The position numbers were made by a program, and so were the translations under genes. A stretch of DNA of 64,000 nucleotides, taken from positions 6,431,887 to 6,495,886 of the forward strand of contig NZ_CP039371.1 of NCBI RefSeq assembly GCF_005080685.1. The letters run 5' to 3'. The notes beneath the pieces are model-generated. The model had not been told where the DNA came from. It saw only the letters and a program-made list of their open reading frames with translations, and did not search any database. The DNA is from Pseudomonas putida. GTDB lineage: Bacteria; Pseudomonadota; Gammaproteobacteria; Pseudomonadales; Pseudomonadaceae. This document shows, in pieces, positions 17,108 to 26,387 of this stretch (position 1 is its first letter; each line of letters opens with the position of its first letter).

Positions 17108-18070
17108 ATGCGTAAGTCCTTGATGCGTATGACTTTGCGTCAATTGCAGATCTTCAACGAGGTGTGCGATCTGCGCTCGTACAGCCGTGCGGCCGAGGAA
17201 ATGGCGCTCACGCAACCCGCCGTAAGTCTACAGATCCGCCAGCTCGAGGAGCTGATTGGCCAGCCGTTGTTCGAGTACGTGGGCAAGAAGCTCTACCTGA
17301 CCGACGCCGCCGAGGCCCTGCAACGCGCCAGCCGCGACATCTTCGGGCGCCTGGAGAGCCTGGACATGCAGCTTTCGGACATGCAGGGCTCACTGCAGGG
17401 GCAGTTGAAACTGGCGGTCGAGTCCAGCGCCAAGTACTTCGTGCCACACCTGTTCGCCGCCTTCAAGCAGCGTCACCCGGAGGTCAACCTGACGCTCACG
17501 GTGGTCAACCGCGCCCAGGCCATCCGCCGGCTTTCCGATAACCGCGATGACCTGATCATCATGTCCATGGTGCCCCAGGACATGGGCCTGGAGTTCCTGC
17601 CGTTCCTCAACAACCCGATCGTCGCCGTGGCACCGCCCGATCACCCGCTGAGCAAGCTCGAGCACCTGCGCCTGCAGGACCTGGAACCTCATACCCTGCT
17701 CGTGCGCGAACAGGGCTCAGGCACGCGCAAGGCCTGCGAGGAATACTTCAAGGACAAGCGCGTGCACTTCACCCAGACCCTGGAAGTGGCCTCGGCCGAT
17801 GCCCAGCGTGAATGCGTGATCGCCGGGCTCGGCATCGCCCTGCTGACCCGCCATGCGCTGAACCTGGAGTTGGCCACGGGCGTGCTCAAGGAGTTGCCGG
17901 TGGAGGAACTGCCCCTGTACCGCAGCTGGTGCGTGGTGCAGTCCAAGGCCAAGCGGCAGTCGCCGGTGGCCTTGGCGTTTCTTGCGTTCATCCGCAGCGA
18001 ACGTGCAATGATCAGCGGGCTTGTTGAGCGCTTTTCTGGGAAGCTGCCGACGCTGCCCGCCACGCCGTGA
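17108..18070 (+). CDS. pycR: LysR-family regulator, probably of pyruvate carboxylase
   Basis: A 320-aa LysR protein. Residues about 8-70 hold the winged helix (LRQLQIFNEVCDLRSYSRAA, TQPAVSLQIRQLEEL), followed by the effector-binding domain with FVPHLFAAFKQRHPEV. It is divergent from pycA and resembles in order and N-terminus the regulator called PycR in P. aeruginosa. It may respond to a central-carbon metabolite; that is inference. Its last 59 bases overlap the convergent small gene. Confidence 0.82.
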   Translation: MRKSLMRMTLRQLQIFNEVCDLRSYSRAAEEMALTQPAVSLQIRQLEELIGQPLFEYVGKKLYLTDAAEALQRASRDIFGRLESLDMQLSDMQGSLQGQLKLAVESSAKYFVPHLFAAFKQRHPEVNLTLTVVNRAQAIRRLSDNRDDLIIMSMVPQDMGLEFLPFLNNPIVAVAPPDHPLSKLEHLRLQDLEPHTLLVREQGSGTRKACEEYFKDKRVHFTQTLEVASADAQRECVIAGLGIALLTRHALNLELATGVLKELPVEELPLYRSWCVVQSKAKRQSPVALAFLAFIRSERAMISGLVERFSGKLPTLPATP

Positions 18071-18230
18071 GTTCCTGCAAGTCAGGGTAGTCCGCCAGGT
18101 CACGCAGCAGTTGTCGCTGGTCGCAATAGCATTCGATCGCGCGGCGGTATTCCATGCGGCGCTGGTCTTTTTCCTGTTGTTTGCGAGCCTTGGCGCTGGG
18201 TTGGTACGAACCGTCGAAGTCACGAGTCAT
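18012..18230 (-). CDS. Small basic hypothetical protein
   Basis: A 72-aa, highly charged helical protein (MTRDFDGSYQPSAKARKQQE, then QRRMEYRRAIE, and a C-terminal QELTAWRA). ATG at 18230 follows GGGAGA at good spacing, and the longer upstream frame has low-complexity translation, so this start is preferred. No known domain is recognised. The gene is convergent with pycR and overlaps its 3' end by 59 bases. Confidence 0.6.
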   Translation of the reverse strand: MTRDFDGSYQPSAKARKQQEKDQRRMEYRRAIECYCDQRQLLRDLADYPDLQELTAWRAASAASQKSAQQAR

Positions 18231-18317
18231 TGCCTGTCTCCCAGAGAGGATGCGGGGAGTTTCAGACTGGCGCCGGGGGTTTACGGTTTGGCTGTGAAAT
18301 GGTGACAAATCGATGAA

Positions 18318-18361
18318 TTTGCGTGGCCAATACCCGCGAAAGGGCCGACCCACACGCAAAT
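18318..18361 (-). terminator. Hairpin at the 3' end of the RpiR gene
   Basis: ATTTGCGTG (18318-18326) and CACGCAAAT (18353-18361) form a 9-bp stem whose distal arm reaches into the RpiR stop codon. There is only a weak T run, so termination or mRNA end stabilisation are both possible. Confidence 0.4.
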
Positions 18362-19227
18362 CAGTCTTCTGTAGCCTTGATCGACTTGGGCGACAAACGC
18401 AGGCTGCGCAAGCTGCGCTTGACGCTCTTGAGGTGGTTGACCAGGCTTGGCCCACGCGCCATGGCCACGCCCATGGCCAACACGTCGATCACCACCAGGT
18501 GGGCTATGCGCGAGGTCAGCGGGGTATAGATCTCGGTGTCCTCGTGCACATCGATCGCCAGGTTGACGGTCGAAAGCTCCGCCAACGGCGTCTGGCTCGG
18601 GCACAGGGTGATCAGGTTGGCGCCGCTCTCGCGCACCAGGTTGGCGGTGATCAGCAAGTCCTTGGAACGACCCGACTGAGAGATGCACACGGCCACGTCG
18701 CCAGGCTTGAGGGTTACCGCCGACATCGCCTGCATGTGCGGGTCGGAATAGGCCGCCGCAGTGAGCAGCAGGCGGAAGAACTTGTGCTGGGCGTCGGCCG
18801 CCACCGCGCCGGAGGCACCGAAGCCGTAGAACTCCACGCGCTGAGCATGGGCCATGGCGGTCACCGCCTGTTGCAGCGCCTGCGGGTCGAGATGCTCGCG
18901 CACCTCCATCAGGGTGTGCAGCGTGGTGTCGAAGATCTTCAGGCTATAGTCGGCGACCGAGTCGTCCTCGTGGATCGCGAACTGGCCGAAACTGGCCCCG
19001 GCCGCCAGGCTCTGCGCCAGCTTGAGCTTGAGATCCTGGAATCCCGAGCAACCGATCGCGCGACAGAAGCGCACGATGGTAGGCTCGCTGATGCCCACGC
19101 TGTGCGCGAGGTCCGCCATTGAACTGTGCATGACCGCAGCCGGGTCCAGCAGCACATGGTCGGCCACTTTCAGTTCCGATTTGCGCAGCAGGTGGCGCGA
19201 TTGAGCGATATGTTGCAACAGATTCAC
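18361..19227 (-). CDS. RpiR/HexR-family transcriptional regulator
   Basis: A 288-aa protein with an N-terminal RpiR helix-turn-helix (SSMADLAHSVGISEPTIVRFC, within residues 35-60) and a SIS sugar-phosphate domain (VEFYGFGASGAVAADAQHKF; VCISQSGRSKDLL). GTG at 19227 is the first start in frame with the conserved region. It is divergent from a zwf paralogue, with a palindrome in between, so it probably regulates that gene in response to a sugar phosphate such as KDPG. It is a HexR relative but need not be HexR itself, which in P. putida sits next to another zwf. Confidence 0.85.
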   Translation of the reverse strand: MNLLQHIAQSRHLLRKSELKVADHVLLDPAAVMHSSMADLAHSVGISEPTIVRFCRAIGCSGFQDLKLKLAQSLAAGASFGQFAIHEDDSVADYSLKIFDTTLHTLMEVREHLDPQALQQAVTAMAHAQRVEFYGFGASGAVAADAQHKFFRLLLTAAAYSDPHMQAMSAVTLKPGDVAVCISQSGRSKDLLITANLVRESGANLITLCPSQTPLAELSTVNLAIDVHEDTEIYTPLTSRIAHLVVIDVLAMGVAMARGPSLVNHLKSVKRSLRSLRLSPKSIKATED

Positions 19228-19271
19228 GGTCTGGACTCGGTTATGATCGGCTGGCCGGGATGTAGCTTTCT

Positions 19272-19286
19272 TGTAGTTATACTACA
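19272..19286. promoter_or_regulatory. RpiR/HexR-type operator between the RpiR gene and zwf
   Basis: TGTAGTTATACTACA is a perfect inverted repeat (TGTAGT, TAT, ACTACA). It resembles the TTGT(N7-8)ACAA-type sites of HexR and related regulators and lies between the divergent RpiR and zwf genes, 45 bases upstream of the GTG of zwf. Confidence 0.65.
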
Positions 19287-19330
19287 TGGACGCCAACCCG
19301 CCCAGTTAAACGAACGTGGAGTGTGGTGGT

Positions 19331-20773
19331 TTGACTATTCCTTGCGACATCGTGGTTTTCGGCGGCACGGGCACCCTGGCCTTGCACAAGCTCCTGCCGG
19401 CGCTCTATCACCTGTATCGCGAGGCGCGCCTGAACACCGCCGTGCGCATCATCGCCCTGGCCCGGCGCAACCTCTCGCGTGACGACTACCTCAAGCTTGC
19501 CGAACGCCATTGCCGGGCGCAGATCGCCCGCAGCGACTTCGACGAAGACGTATGGCGGCGCTTCACCGCAAGGCTCGACTACTTCCCCATGGACGCCACG
19601 CAAAGCGCCGATTTCGGCCGCCTGGCGCGCTACCTCGGCGAGCCCGGCGGGCTGACCCGCATCTACTACCTGGCTACCGCGCCCAAGTTGTTCGTGCCGA
19701 TCGCCAACCACCTACGCATCGCCGGGCTGGCCGACCACGAGGCGCGCATCGTACTGGAAAAGCCGATCGGCCATTCGCTGGAGTCGGCCACTGCCATCAA
19801 CGAAGCGATCGGCCTGGCGTTCGACGAGCCGCAGGTGTTTCGCATCGACCACTACCTGGGCAAGGAGACCGTGCAGAACCTGATGGCCCTGCGCTTCGCC
19901 AATGCGCTGCTCGAGCCAGTATGGCGCAACGGCCAGGTCGACCACGTGCAGATCAGCGTCTGCGAAACCCTCGGCGTAGAGAACCGCGGTGGCTACTACG
20001 ACCGCGCCGGGGCCACCCGCGACATGCTGCAGAACCACCTGCTGCAGTTGCTGTGCCTGGTGGCGATGGAGCCGCCCGCGCAGTTCGAGGCCGAAGCGGT
20101 GCGCGACGAGAAGGTCAAGGTACTGCGCGCCCTGAAGCCGATCAGCGGCCAGGACGTGCAGGACAAGACCGTGCGCGGTCAGTACGGCGCCGGGCACATC
20201 GGCGGCCAGGAAGTGCCGGCCTACTACTTCGAGAAGGATGTCGACAACGACAGCGACACCGAGACCTTCGTCGCCGTCCACGCCCACATCGACAACTGGC
20301 GCTGGGCCGGCGTGCCGTTTTTCCTGCGCACCGGCAAGCGCATGGCGCGGCGCTCGTCGCAGATCGTCATCCAGTTCAAGCCGGTGCCCCACGAGTTGTT
20401 CAGTGGGGGCCAGGTCAACCAGTTGCTCATCCAGCTGCAACCGGACGAGCGCATCAGCCTGCGCATGATGACCAAGAGCCCGGGCAAGGGCATGCGCCTG
20501 GAGCCGGTCGATCTGGACCTGAACCTGGCCCAGGTGTTCAGCCAGACGCGCCGCTGGGATGCCTACGAACGCCTGTTGCTCGACGTGCTGGCCGGCGATT
20601 CGACGCTGTTCATGCGCCGCGACGAAGTGGAAGCGGCCTGGGCCTGGATCGATCCGATCATCAGCGGCTGGGAGCAGCACTTCCAGCCGCCGCGCCCCTA
20701 TGCCGCCGGCAGCAACGGCCCGGAACAGGCCAACGGCCTGCTGGCCCGCCATGGCCGGCACTGGCACAGCTGA
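19331..20773 (+). CDS. zwf: Glucose-6-phosphate 1-dehydrogenase paralogue
   Basis: A roughly 480-aa enzyme oxidising glucose-6-phosphate to 6-phosphogluconolactone. The active-site signature FRIDHYLGKE is intact and KPIGHSLES precedes it. The dinucleotide loop reads FGGTGTLALHKLLPALY: a threonine occupies the position normally held by Asp in GxxGDLA. TTG at 19331 gives MTIPCDIVVFGG, the family N-terminus, after GGAG; a GTG at 19316 would add five residues. Divergent from the RpiR gene. Context matches the third zwf of P. putida. Confidence 0.85.
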   Translation: MTIPCDIVVFGGTGTLALHKLLPALYHLYREARLNTAVRIIALARRNLSRDDYLKLAERHCRAQIARSDFDEDVWRRFTARLDYFPMDATQSADFGRLARYLGEPGGLTRIYYLATAPKLFVPIANHLRIAGLADHEARIVLEKPIGHSLESATAINEAIGLAFDEPQVFRIDHYLGKETVQNLMALRFANALLEPVWRNGQVDHVQISVCETLGVENRGGYYDRAGATRDMLQNHLLQLLCLVAMEPPAQFEAEAVRDEKVKVLRALKPISGQDVQDKTVRGQYGAGHIGGQEVPAYYFEKDVDNDSDTETFVAVHAHIDNWRWAGVPFFLRTGKRMARRSSQIVIQFKPVPHELFSGGQVNQLLIQLQPDERISLRMMTKSPGKGMRLEPVDLDLNLAQVFSQTRRWDAYERLLLDVLAGDSTLFMRRDEVEAAWAWIDPIISGWEQHFQPPRPYAAGSNGPEQANGLLARHGRHWHS

Positions 20774-20869
20774 CCGCAGCCGCTGCCCAGGCGACGGAAG
20801 GCAGCCGCGGGGTGAACATTTATACAGTGGATGTTTGCCCCTTCACCCGCCTCGCCCTAGAATGGCGCG

Positions 20870-23056
20870 ATGCACACAGACGACCTCTCCCTCCTGCTGA
20901 ACTCCCTCAACGATGCCCAACGCCAGGCCGTCGCGGCCTCGCTCGGGCGTCAGCTGGTGCTTGCTGGCGCCGGTTCCGGTAAAACCCGCGTGCTGGTGCA
21001 CCGCATCGCCTGGCTGATCCAGGTGGAGCAGGCCTCGCCGCATTCGATCCTGTCGGTGACCTTCACCAACAAGGCGGCGGCCGAGATGCGCCACCGGATC
21101 GAACAACTGCTGGGCATCAACCCGGCGGGCATGTGGGTCGGCACCTTCCACGGCCTGGCGCACCGCCTGTTGCGGGCGCACTGGCAAGAGGCGCGGCTGA
21201 ACCAGAACTTCCAGATCCTCGACAGCGACGACCAGCAGCGCCTGGTCAAGCGGGTGATCCGCGAACTCGGCCTCGACGAGCAACGCTGGCCGGCGCGCCA
21301 GGCCCAGTGGTTCATCAACGGGCAGAAGGACGAAGGCCTGCGCCCGCAGCATATCCAGGCCGGTGGCGATCTGTTCCTGGCGACCATGCGCAGCATCTAC
21401 GAGGCCTACGAGCAAGCGTGCGAGCGCGCCGGGGTCATCGACTTTTCCGAGCTGCTGCTGCGCGCCCTCGACCTGTGGCGCGACCACCCTGGCCTGCTCG
21501 AGCATTACCAGCGGCGCTTCCGCCACCTGCTGGTGGACGAGTTCCAGGATACCAACGCCGTGCAGTACGCCTGGCTGCGCCTGCTGGCCGGCAGGGACGG
21601 CGGCAGTCTGATGGCGGTGGGCGACGACGACCAGTCGATCTACGGCTGGCGCGGCGCCAAGATCGAGAACATCCACCAGTACACCGCCGACTTCCCCGAT
21701 GCCGAGATGATCCGCCTGGAGCAGAACTACCGCTCCACTGGCGGAATCCTCAAGGCCGCCAACGCCCTGATCGCCAACAACAGCGGGCGCCTGGGCAAGG
21801 AGTTGTGGACCGACCTGGGCGAAGGCGAGCCGCTGACGCTGTACGCCGCCTACAACGAGCACGACGAAGCGCGCTATGTGGTCGAGACCATCGAGAGCCT
21901 GATCAAGCAGGGCAACTCGCGCAACGACATGGCCATTCTCTATCGCTCCAACGCCCAGTCACGGGTGCTGGAAGAAGCCTTGCTGCGCGAGCGCATTCCC
22001 TACCGCATCTATGGCGGCCAGCGCTTCTTCGAGCGTGCCGAGATCAAGAACGCAATGGCTTACCTGCGCTTGCTCGAAGGCCGTGGCAACGACGCGGCCC
22101 TGGAGCGGGTAATCAACGTGCCACCGCGTGGGATCGGCGAGAAAACCGTCGAGAGCATCCGCGAGCATGCCCGCCACAGCCAGGTGTCGATGTGGGAAGC
22201 GATGTGCCAGCTGCTGGCCAACAAGGCCCTAAAGGGCCGCGCTGCCAGCGCGTTGGGCGCGTTCATCGAGCTGATCGAGGGGTTGGCCGCCAAGGTCGCC
22301 GACATGCCCCTGCACACCATGACCCAGACCACCATCGAGCAGTCCGGGCTGATCATCTATCACCAGGAAGAAAAAGGTGAAAAGGGTCAGGCACGGGTAG
22401 AAAACCTTGAGGAACTGGTCAGCGCGGCGCGCAACTTCGAGTCCACCGAGGAAGATGCCGACCTCTCGCCGCTGTCGGCATTCCTCGGCCACGCCTCGCT
22501 GGAAGCGGGCGATGCCCAGGCCGACGAGCACGAGGACAGCATCCAGCTCATGACCCTGCACAGCGCCAAGGGCCTGGAATTCCCGTACGTGTTCCTGGTG
22601 GGCATGGAAGAAGGCCTGTTCCCGCACAAGATGAGCCTGGAAGAACCCGGCCGCCTGGAAGAGGAACGACGCCTTGCCTACGTGGGCATTACCCGCGCCA
22701 TGCGCCAGCTGGTGATGACCTACGCCGAGACCCGACGCCTGTATGGCAGCGAAACCTATAATAAGGTGTCGCGTTTCGTACGCGAGATTCCGGCTGGGCT
22801 GGTTCAGGAAGTGCGCCTTTCCAACAGCGTCAGCCGACCTTTCGGCGGCGCCAAGGCCACCACGAGCAACCTGTTCGCCAATGCCAACATCCCGCAGACC
22901 CAGTTCAACCTGGGCCAGCGCGTGCAGCACGCAGTGTTTGGCGAGGGCGTGATCCTCAACTTCGAGGGGTCCGGCGCTCAGGCGCGGGTGCAGGTCAACT
23001 TCGCCGAAGGCAGCAAGTGGCTGATGCTCGGCTACGCCAAGCTCGAGGCGCTGTAG
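20870..23056 (+). CDS. uvrD: DNA helicase II
   Basis: A 728-aa superfamily 1 helicase with the motifs in order: Q motif LNDAQRQA, motif I GAGSGKTRVL, Ia SVTFTNKAAAEM, II LLVDEFQDTN, III GDDDQSIYGWRGA, IV LEQNYRST, V TLHSAKGLEF, VI VGITRAM. The C-terminal FNLGQRVQHAVFGEGVI Tudor-like segment is typical of UvrD/PcrA rather than Rep. It unwinds 3'-5' in nucleotide excision and mismatch repair. Confidence 0.93.
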   Translation: MHTDDLSLLLNSLNDAQRQAVAASLGRQLVLAGAGSGKTRVLVHRIAWLIQVEQASPHSILSVTFTNKAAAEMRHRIEQLLGINPAGMWVGTFHGLAHRLLRAHWQEARLNQNFQILDSDDQQRLVKRVIRELGLDEQRWPARQAQWFINGQKDEGLRPQHIQAGGDLFLATMRSIYEAYEQACERAGVIDFSELLLRALDLWRDHPGLLEHYQRRFRHLLVDEFQDTNAVQYAWLRLLAGRDGGSLMAVGDDDQSIYGWRGAKIENIHQYTADFPDAEMIRLEQNYRSTGGILKAANALIANNSGRLGKELWTDLGEGEPLTLYAAYNEHDEARYVVETIESLIKQGNSRNDMAILYRSNAQSRVLEEALLRERIPYRIYGGQRFFERAEIKNAMAYLRLLEGRGNDAALERVINVPPRGIGEKTVESIREHARHSQVSMWEAMCQLLANKALKGRAASALGAFIELIEGLAAKVADMPLHTMTQTTIEQSGLIIYHQEEKGEKGQARVENLEELVSAARNFESTEEDADLSPLSAFLGHASLEAGDAQADEHEDSIQLMTLHSAKGLEFPYVFLVGMEEGLFPHKMSLEEPGRLEEERRLAYVGITRAMRQLVMTYAETRRLYGSETYNKVSRFVREIPAGLVQEVRLSNSVSRPFGGAKATTSNLFANANIPQTQFNLGQRVQHAVFGEGVILNFEGSGAQARVQVNFAEGSKWLMLGYAKLEAL

Positions 23057-23063
23057 CGGCAGG

Positions 23064-23096
23064 GTTGCCGGCGTTCGGCTGCGCCGCGCCGGCAAC
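23064..23096. repeat. Hairpin downstream of uvrD
   Basis: GTTGCCGGCG (23064-23073) and CGCCGGCAAC (23087-23096) form a 10-bp stem with a 13-base loop, 7 bases after the uvrD stop. There is no T tract, so it is more likely an mRNA-end or REP-like structure than a full terminator. Confidence 0.5.
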
Positions 23097-23204
23097 TGCC
23101 TGTAACATCCAGGCAAAAGCTCGAAACATTATGTCGCTGGTCATGTGCACATGAACCTGTGCACCATGACGCGCGTGCAATCCACAACAGGGGAAATCCC
23201 ATTT

Positions 23205-24059
23205 ATGCAACGTTTTCTTAGCATCGCACTGGCGCTCTGCGTCGGCCTGACGCTGAGCCTGGACGCCAACGCCAAACGTTTCGGCGGCGGCAAGAGCTCG
23301 GGCTCCGCGCCTATCCACCAGACCCGCCAGGCTACGCCAACCACGCCGGCCGCCGCGCCAACCGCGCCAGGCCGTGCCCCGGCCGCCGCCAGCGGTGCTT
23401 CGCGCTGGCTGGGCCCACTGGCCGGCCTCGCCGCCGGTGGCCTGCTGGCTTCCATGTTCATGGGTGACGGCTTCGAAGGCCTGCAGATCATGGACTTCCT
23501 GATCGTTGCGCTGATCGCCTTCCTGGTGTTCCGCTTCATCGCCGCGCGCCGCCGCCAGCAGCAGCCACAAATGGCCGCTCCAGGCCACGCGCCATTCCAG
23601 CGTGAAGCCCACGGCCAGCCTGCCCAGCCGTCGATCTTCGGTGGCGCGGCCGCACCTGCCGCCGCCCCGGCCCCGGCCATCAACGCCCCGGCCTGGTTCA
23701 ACGAGCAGAGCTTCCTCGCCGCCGCCCGCGACCACTTCCAGTCGCTGCAGCAGCACTGGGACGCCAACGAGATGGACAAGATCTCCGAGTTCGTCACGCC
23801 GCAGATGCTCGAGTTCCTCAAGCGCGAGCGGGCCGACCTGGGTGATGGCTTCCAGTCCACCTACATCGATAACCTCGAAGTGCAACTGGACGGTGTCGAC
23901 GATCGCCCAGACCGTACCGACGCCACCCTGACCTTCCGTGGCGTGTCGAAGACCTCGCGCTTCGACCAGGGTGAAGTGTTCAGCGAAAGCTGGCACATGG
24001 TTCGCGCCCAGGGCGAGAACCAGCCTTGGCTGGTAGCCGGTATCCGTCAGAACGGTTAA
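23205..24059 (+). CDS. Tim44-like domain membrane protein
   Basis: A 284-aa protein. ATG at 23205 follows GGGGA and yields a signal peptide (MQRFLSIALALCVGLTLSLD, cleavage near NANA). A Gly/Ala/Pro-rich stretch follows, then two hydrophobic segments at about residues 60-110 (LAGLAAGGLLASMFMG, IVALIAFLVFRFIAARRR), and a C-terminal Tim44-like domain from about 165 with WFNEQSFLAAARDHFQSLQ. The bacterial family is membrane anchored and of unknown function. Confidence 0.85.
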   Translation: MQRFLSIALALCVGLTLSLDANAKRFGGGKSSGSAPIHQTRQATPTTPAAAPTAPGRAPAAASGASRWLGPLAGLAAGGLLASMFMGDGFEGLQIMDFLIVALIAFLVFRFIAARRRQQQPQMAAPGHAPFQREAHGQPAQPSIFGGAAAPAAAPAPAINAPAWFNEQSFLAAARDHFQSLQQHWDANEMDKISEFVTPQMLEFLKRERADLGDGFQSTYIDNLEVQLDGVDDRPDRTDATLTFRGVSKTSRFDQGEVFSESWHMVRAQGENQPWLVAGIRQNG

Positions 24060-24074
24060 CCATCGCACGTTGTC

Positions 24075-24105
24075 AAAAAAACCCCAGGCCTGGCCTGGGG
24101 TTTTT
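24075..24105 (+). terminator. Rho-independent terminator after the Tim44-like gene
   Basis: CCCCAGGCC (24082-24090) and GGCCTGGGG (24092-24100) flank one base, with A residues before and TTTTT after; the inner pairs will open to form the loop. It may act in both directions. Confidence 0.85.
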
Positions 24106-24173
24106 GCTTTTGCCAGAGCGGGCTACTACGGTATAACGCGCAGCGTTGTCATCAAGGTCAGAGGATGTGAACT

Positions 24174-24581
24174 GTGGAAGAAGTGATCGAACAACTCAGG
24201 GAAGCCAACGAGCCGGTACCGGTACCGCTGGAGCTGCCCGACGAAGACCAGCTGGTCGAAATCGAGGAACAGCTGTTCATCAACATTCCGTTCGTGTTCA
24301 AGGAATACCTGCTGACCGTCAGTGATGTGATCTATGGCTCCCTGGAGCCGGTCACGGTCACCGACCCGCAATCGCATACCTACCTGCCGGACGTCGCTGC
24401 CAATGCCTGGGATGCCGGCGTGCCGCGCGACCTGATCCCGCTGTGCCAGGATGGCGACGATTACTACTGCGTCGAAGAGGACGGCACCGTCGTGCTGTGG
24501 TCCGGCGAAGAAGAGATCGTCACCGAGGAAAGCTGGGAATCGGTGTGGCATTGGGTTCGGGACGTGTGGCTGGAAAGCTGA
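24174..24581 (+). CDS. SMI1/KNR4-family protein
   Basis: A 135-aa very acidic protein with the SMI1/KNR4 layout: ELPDEDQLVEIEEQL, then IPFVFKEYLLTVSD, LPDVAANAWDAG, and PLCQDGDDYYCVEEDGTVV. The start is GTG at 24174 with AGAGGA upstream. Members are widespread and some act as immunity proteins against contact-dependent or polymorphic toxins, but standalone chromosomal copies such as this are common in pseudomonads and no toxin gene is nearby. Confidence 0.8.
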   Translation: MEEVIEQLREANEPVPVPLELPDEDQLVEIEEQLFINIPFVFKEYLLTVSDVIYGSLEPVTVTDPQSHTYLPDVAANAWDAGVPRDLIPLCQDGDDYYCVEEDGTVVLWSGEEEIVTEESWESVWHWVRDVWLES

Positions 24582-24626
24582 CGACCTGCAGTCGGCCCCC
24601 TGGTACCAGGGGGCCAAGCCGCTGGA

Positions 24627-26387
24627 TCAGTGCGAATGATCGCGGTTGTTTTCCAGCGTTTCGAGCAAGGCGATCTGCATCCGTGAATGCACGCGGATGA
24701 ACCAGCGCCACAGCGATGCCACCACCACCGCCGCCACCACGGCAATCACCACCAGTAGCTCGCTGGTGGGCAGGATGCTGGCCGACAGCGCCGACAGCAG
24801 CAGGAAGATCACCAGCAGCGAAAGCAACGGGATCACCTCGGCCACCACCCGCCGTACCCGCTGGGTATGACGACCGGCCATCTCCGGCTTGACGCCCATC
24901 TCCGCCAGCAGCATCGACAGCGCCTTGAGCTTGCGATACGCAGCAATCAGGAACGGCAGCGACAGCAACAGCGCGGCGCCCCAGATCAGCGCCTTCTGCT
25001 GGCTGACATCACTGACCCACTCGCTGAGCCAGGCGCCGATACGCCCGGCAAAATACCCACCACTGAAGAAGATCGCGATCACCAAGGCCAGATTGACCCC
25101 TACCTGCAGCAGGATGCGTCGGATCATCGCCGCCAGCATCGCCCCCTCGCCTTGCGGCTGGATGCTGCGCAACCACTCGCCATACAGCGACAGCACCCGC
25201 GCCAGGCGGCTTGGCATCACATTGCCGAGCTTGATCGACAGCGGGTCGGCGGCGCGGATCAGGTACGGCGTCAGCAGCGTGGTGATGGCCGAAACGGCTA
25301 CCGCGACCGGGTAGAGGAAGTCGCTGGTCACCTGCAAGGTCATGCCAAGCGCCGCGATGATGAAGGAAAACTCGCCAATCTGTGAAAGCCCCATGCCCAC
25401 GCGTAGCGAGGTACGGCCATCGTTGCCGGCGATGAACGCGCCCATGCCGCAGGACAGCATCTTGCCCAGCACCACCGCCAGGGTGATGACCACGATGGGC
25501 CAGGCGTAGTCGACCAGTACCTGGGGGTCGATCATCAGGCCGATGGCGACGAAGAAGATGGCACTGAACAGATCGCGGACCGGTTCGATCAACCGCTCGA
25601 TCTTCAGCAACTGGCGCGACTCGGCCATGATCGCGCCGATCAGGAAGGCGCCCAGCACCATGCTGTACTCCAGCTTGACCACCAACAGGCAGAAGCCGAA
25701 GCACAGGCCAAGCACGGTGATCAGCAGCATCTCGTTGCTTTCGAACTTCGCCACGTAGGCCAGCAGCCGCGGGACCAGCAAGATACCGATGACCAGCGCG
25801 ACGATCATGAACAGCGACAGCTTGCCCACGGTCGAGAACACCTCGCCCGAACTCACCGTGCCACTGACCGCGATGCCCGACAACAGGGCGATGATGCCGA
25901 TGCCGAGGATGTCCTCGACGATCAGCACGCCGAAGATGAGTTGGGCGAAGCGCTCGTTCTTCATCTTCAGGTCATTGAGCGCCTTGACGATGATGGTGGT
26001 CGAGGAAATCGCCAGAATCGCGCCGAGGAACAGCGAATCCATGGTGTTCCAACCAAACCAGCGGCCGATTTCGAAGCCCAGCCAGATCATCAGGACGATT
26101 TCCAGAAACGCCGCGATGAACGCCGTTGCACCCACCTTGAACAGCTTGCGCAAGCTGAATTCCAGGCCCAGGCAGAACATCAGGAAGATCACCCCCAGTT
26201 CGGCCAGGGTCTTGATGGTGTCTTCGTCATGGATGAGGCCGAAAGGCGGGGTATGCGGGCCGATGATGAAGCCCGCGACGATGTAGCCGAGCACTACCGG
26301 TTGCTTGAGCCGATGAAACAGGATCGTCACCACCCCGGCCACCAGCATGATCACGGCCAGGTCCTGGATGAAGCTGATGGCATGCAT
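24627..26387 (-). CDS. Monovalent cation:proton antiporter-2 (CPA2) family protein, YbaL/KefB-like
   Basis: A 586-aa integral membrane protein with about 12 hydrophobic segments over residues 1-390 (VVLGYIVAGFIIGPHTPPFG, then ALNDLKMKNERFAQLIFGVL, MGLSQIGEFSFIIAALGM) and further hydrophobic stretches up to about 570. ATG at 26387 follows AAGGAG; the ORF extends 195 bases upstream without start signals. No RCK/TrkA-N domain is visible, unlike KefB/KefC. It probably exchanges K+ or Na+ for H+; direction and ion are unknown. Confidence 0.87.
   Translation of the reverse strand: MHAISFIQDLAVIMLVAGVVTILFHRLKQPVVLGYIVAGFIIGPHTPPFGLIHDEDTIKTLAELGVIFLMFCLGLEFSLRKLFKVGATAFIAAFLEIVLMIWLGFEIGRWFGWNTMDSLFLGAILAISSTTIIVKALNDLKMKNERFAQLIFGVLIVEDILGIGIIALLSGIAVSGTVSSGEVFSTVGKLSLFMIVALVIGILLVPRLLAYVAKFESNEMLLITVLGLCFGFCLLVVKLEYSMVLGAFLIGAIMAESRQLLKIERLIEPVRDLFSAIFFVAIGLMIDPQVLVDYAWPIVVITLAVVLGKMLSCGMGAFIAGNDGRTSLRVGMGLSQIGEFSFIIAALGMTLQVTSDFLYPVAVAVSAITTLLTPYLIRAADPLSIKLGNVMPSRLARVLSLYGEWLRSIQPQGEGAMLAAMIRRILLQVGVNLALVIAIFFSGGYFAGRIGAWLSEWVSDVSQQKALIWGAALLLSLPFLIAAYRKLKALSMLLAEMGVKPEMAGRHTQRVRRVVAEVIPLLSLLVIFLLLSALSASILPTSELLVVIAVVAAVVVASLWRWFIRVHSRMQIALLETLENNRDHSH

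Noticed and set aside
20814..20829. LexA (SOS) box upstream of uvrD
   Set aside because: CTGTATAAATGTTCAC on the minus strand has one good half-site (CTGTATA) but the other half does not match ACAG, so an SOS operator cannot be supported.
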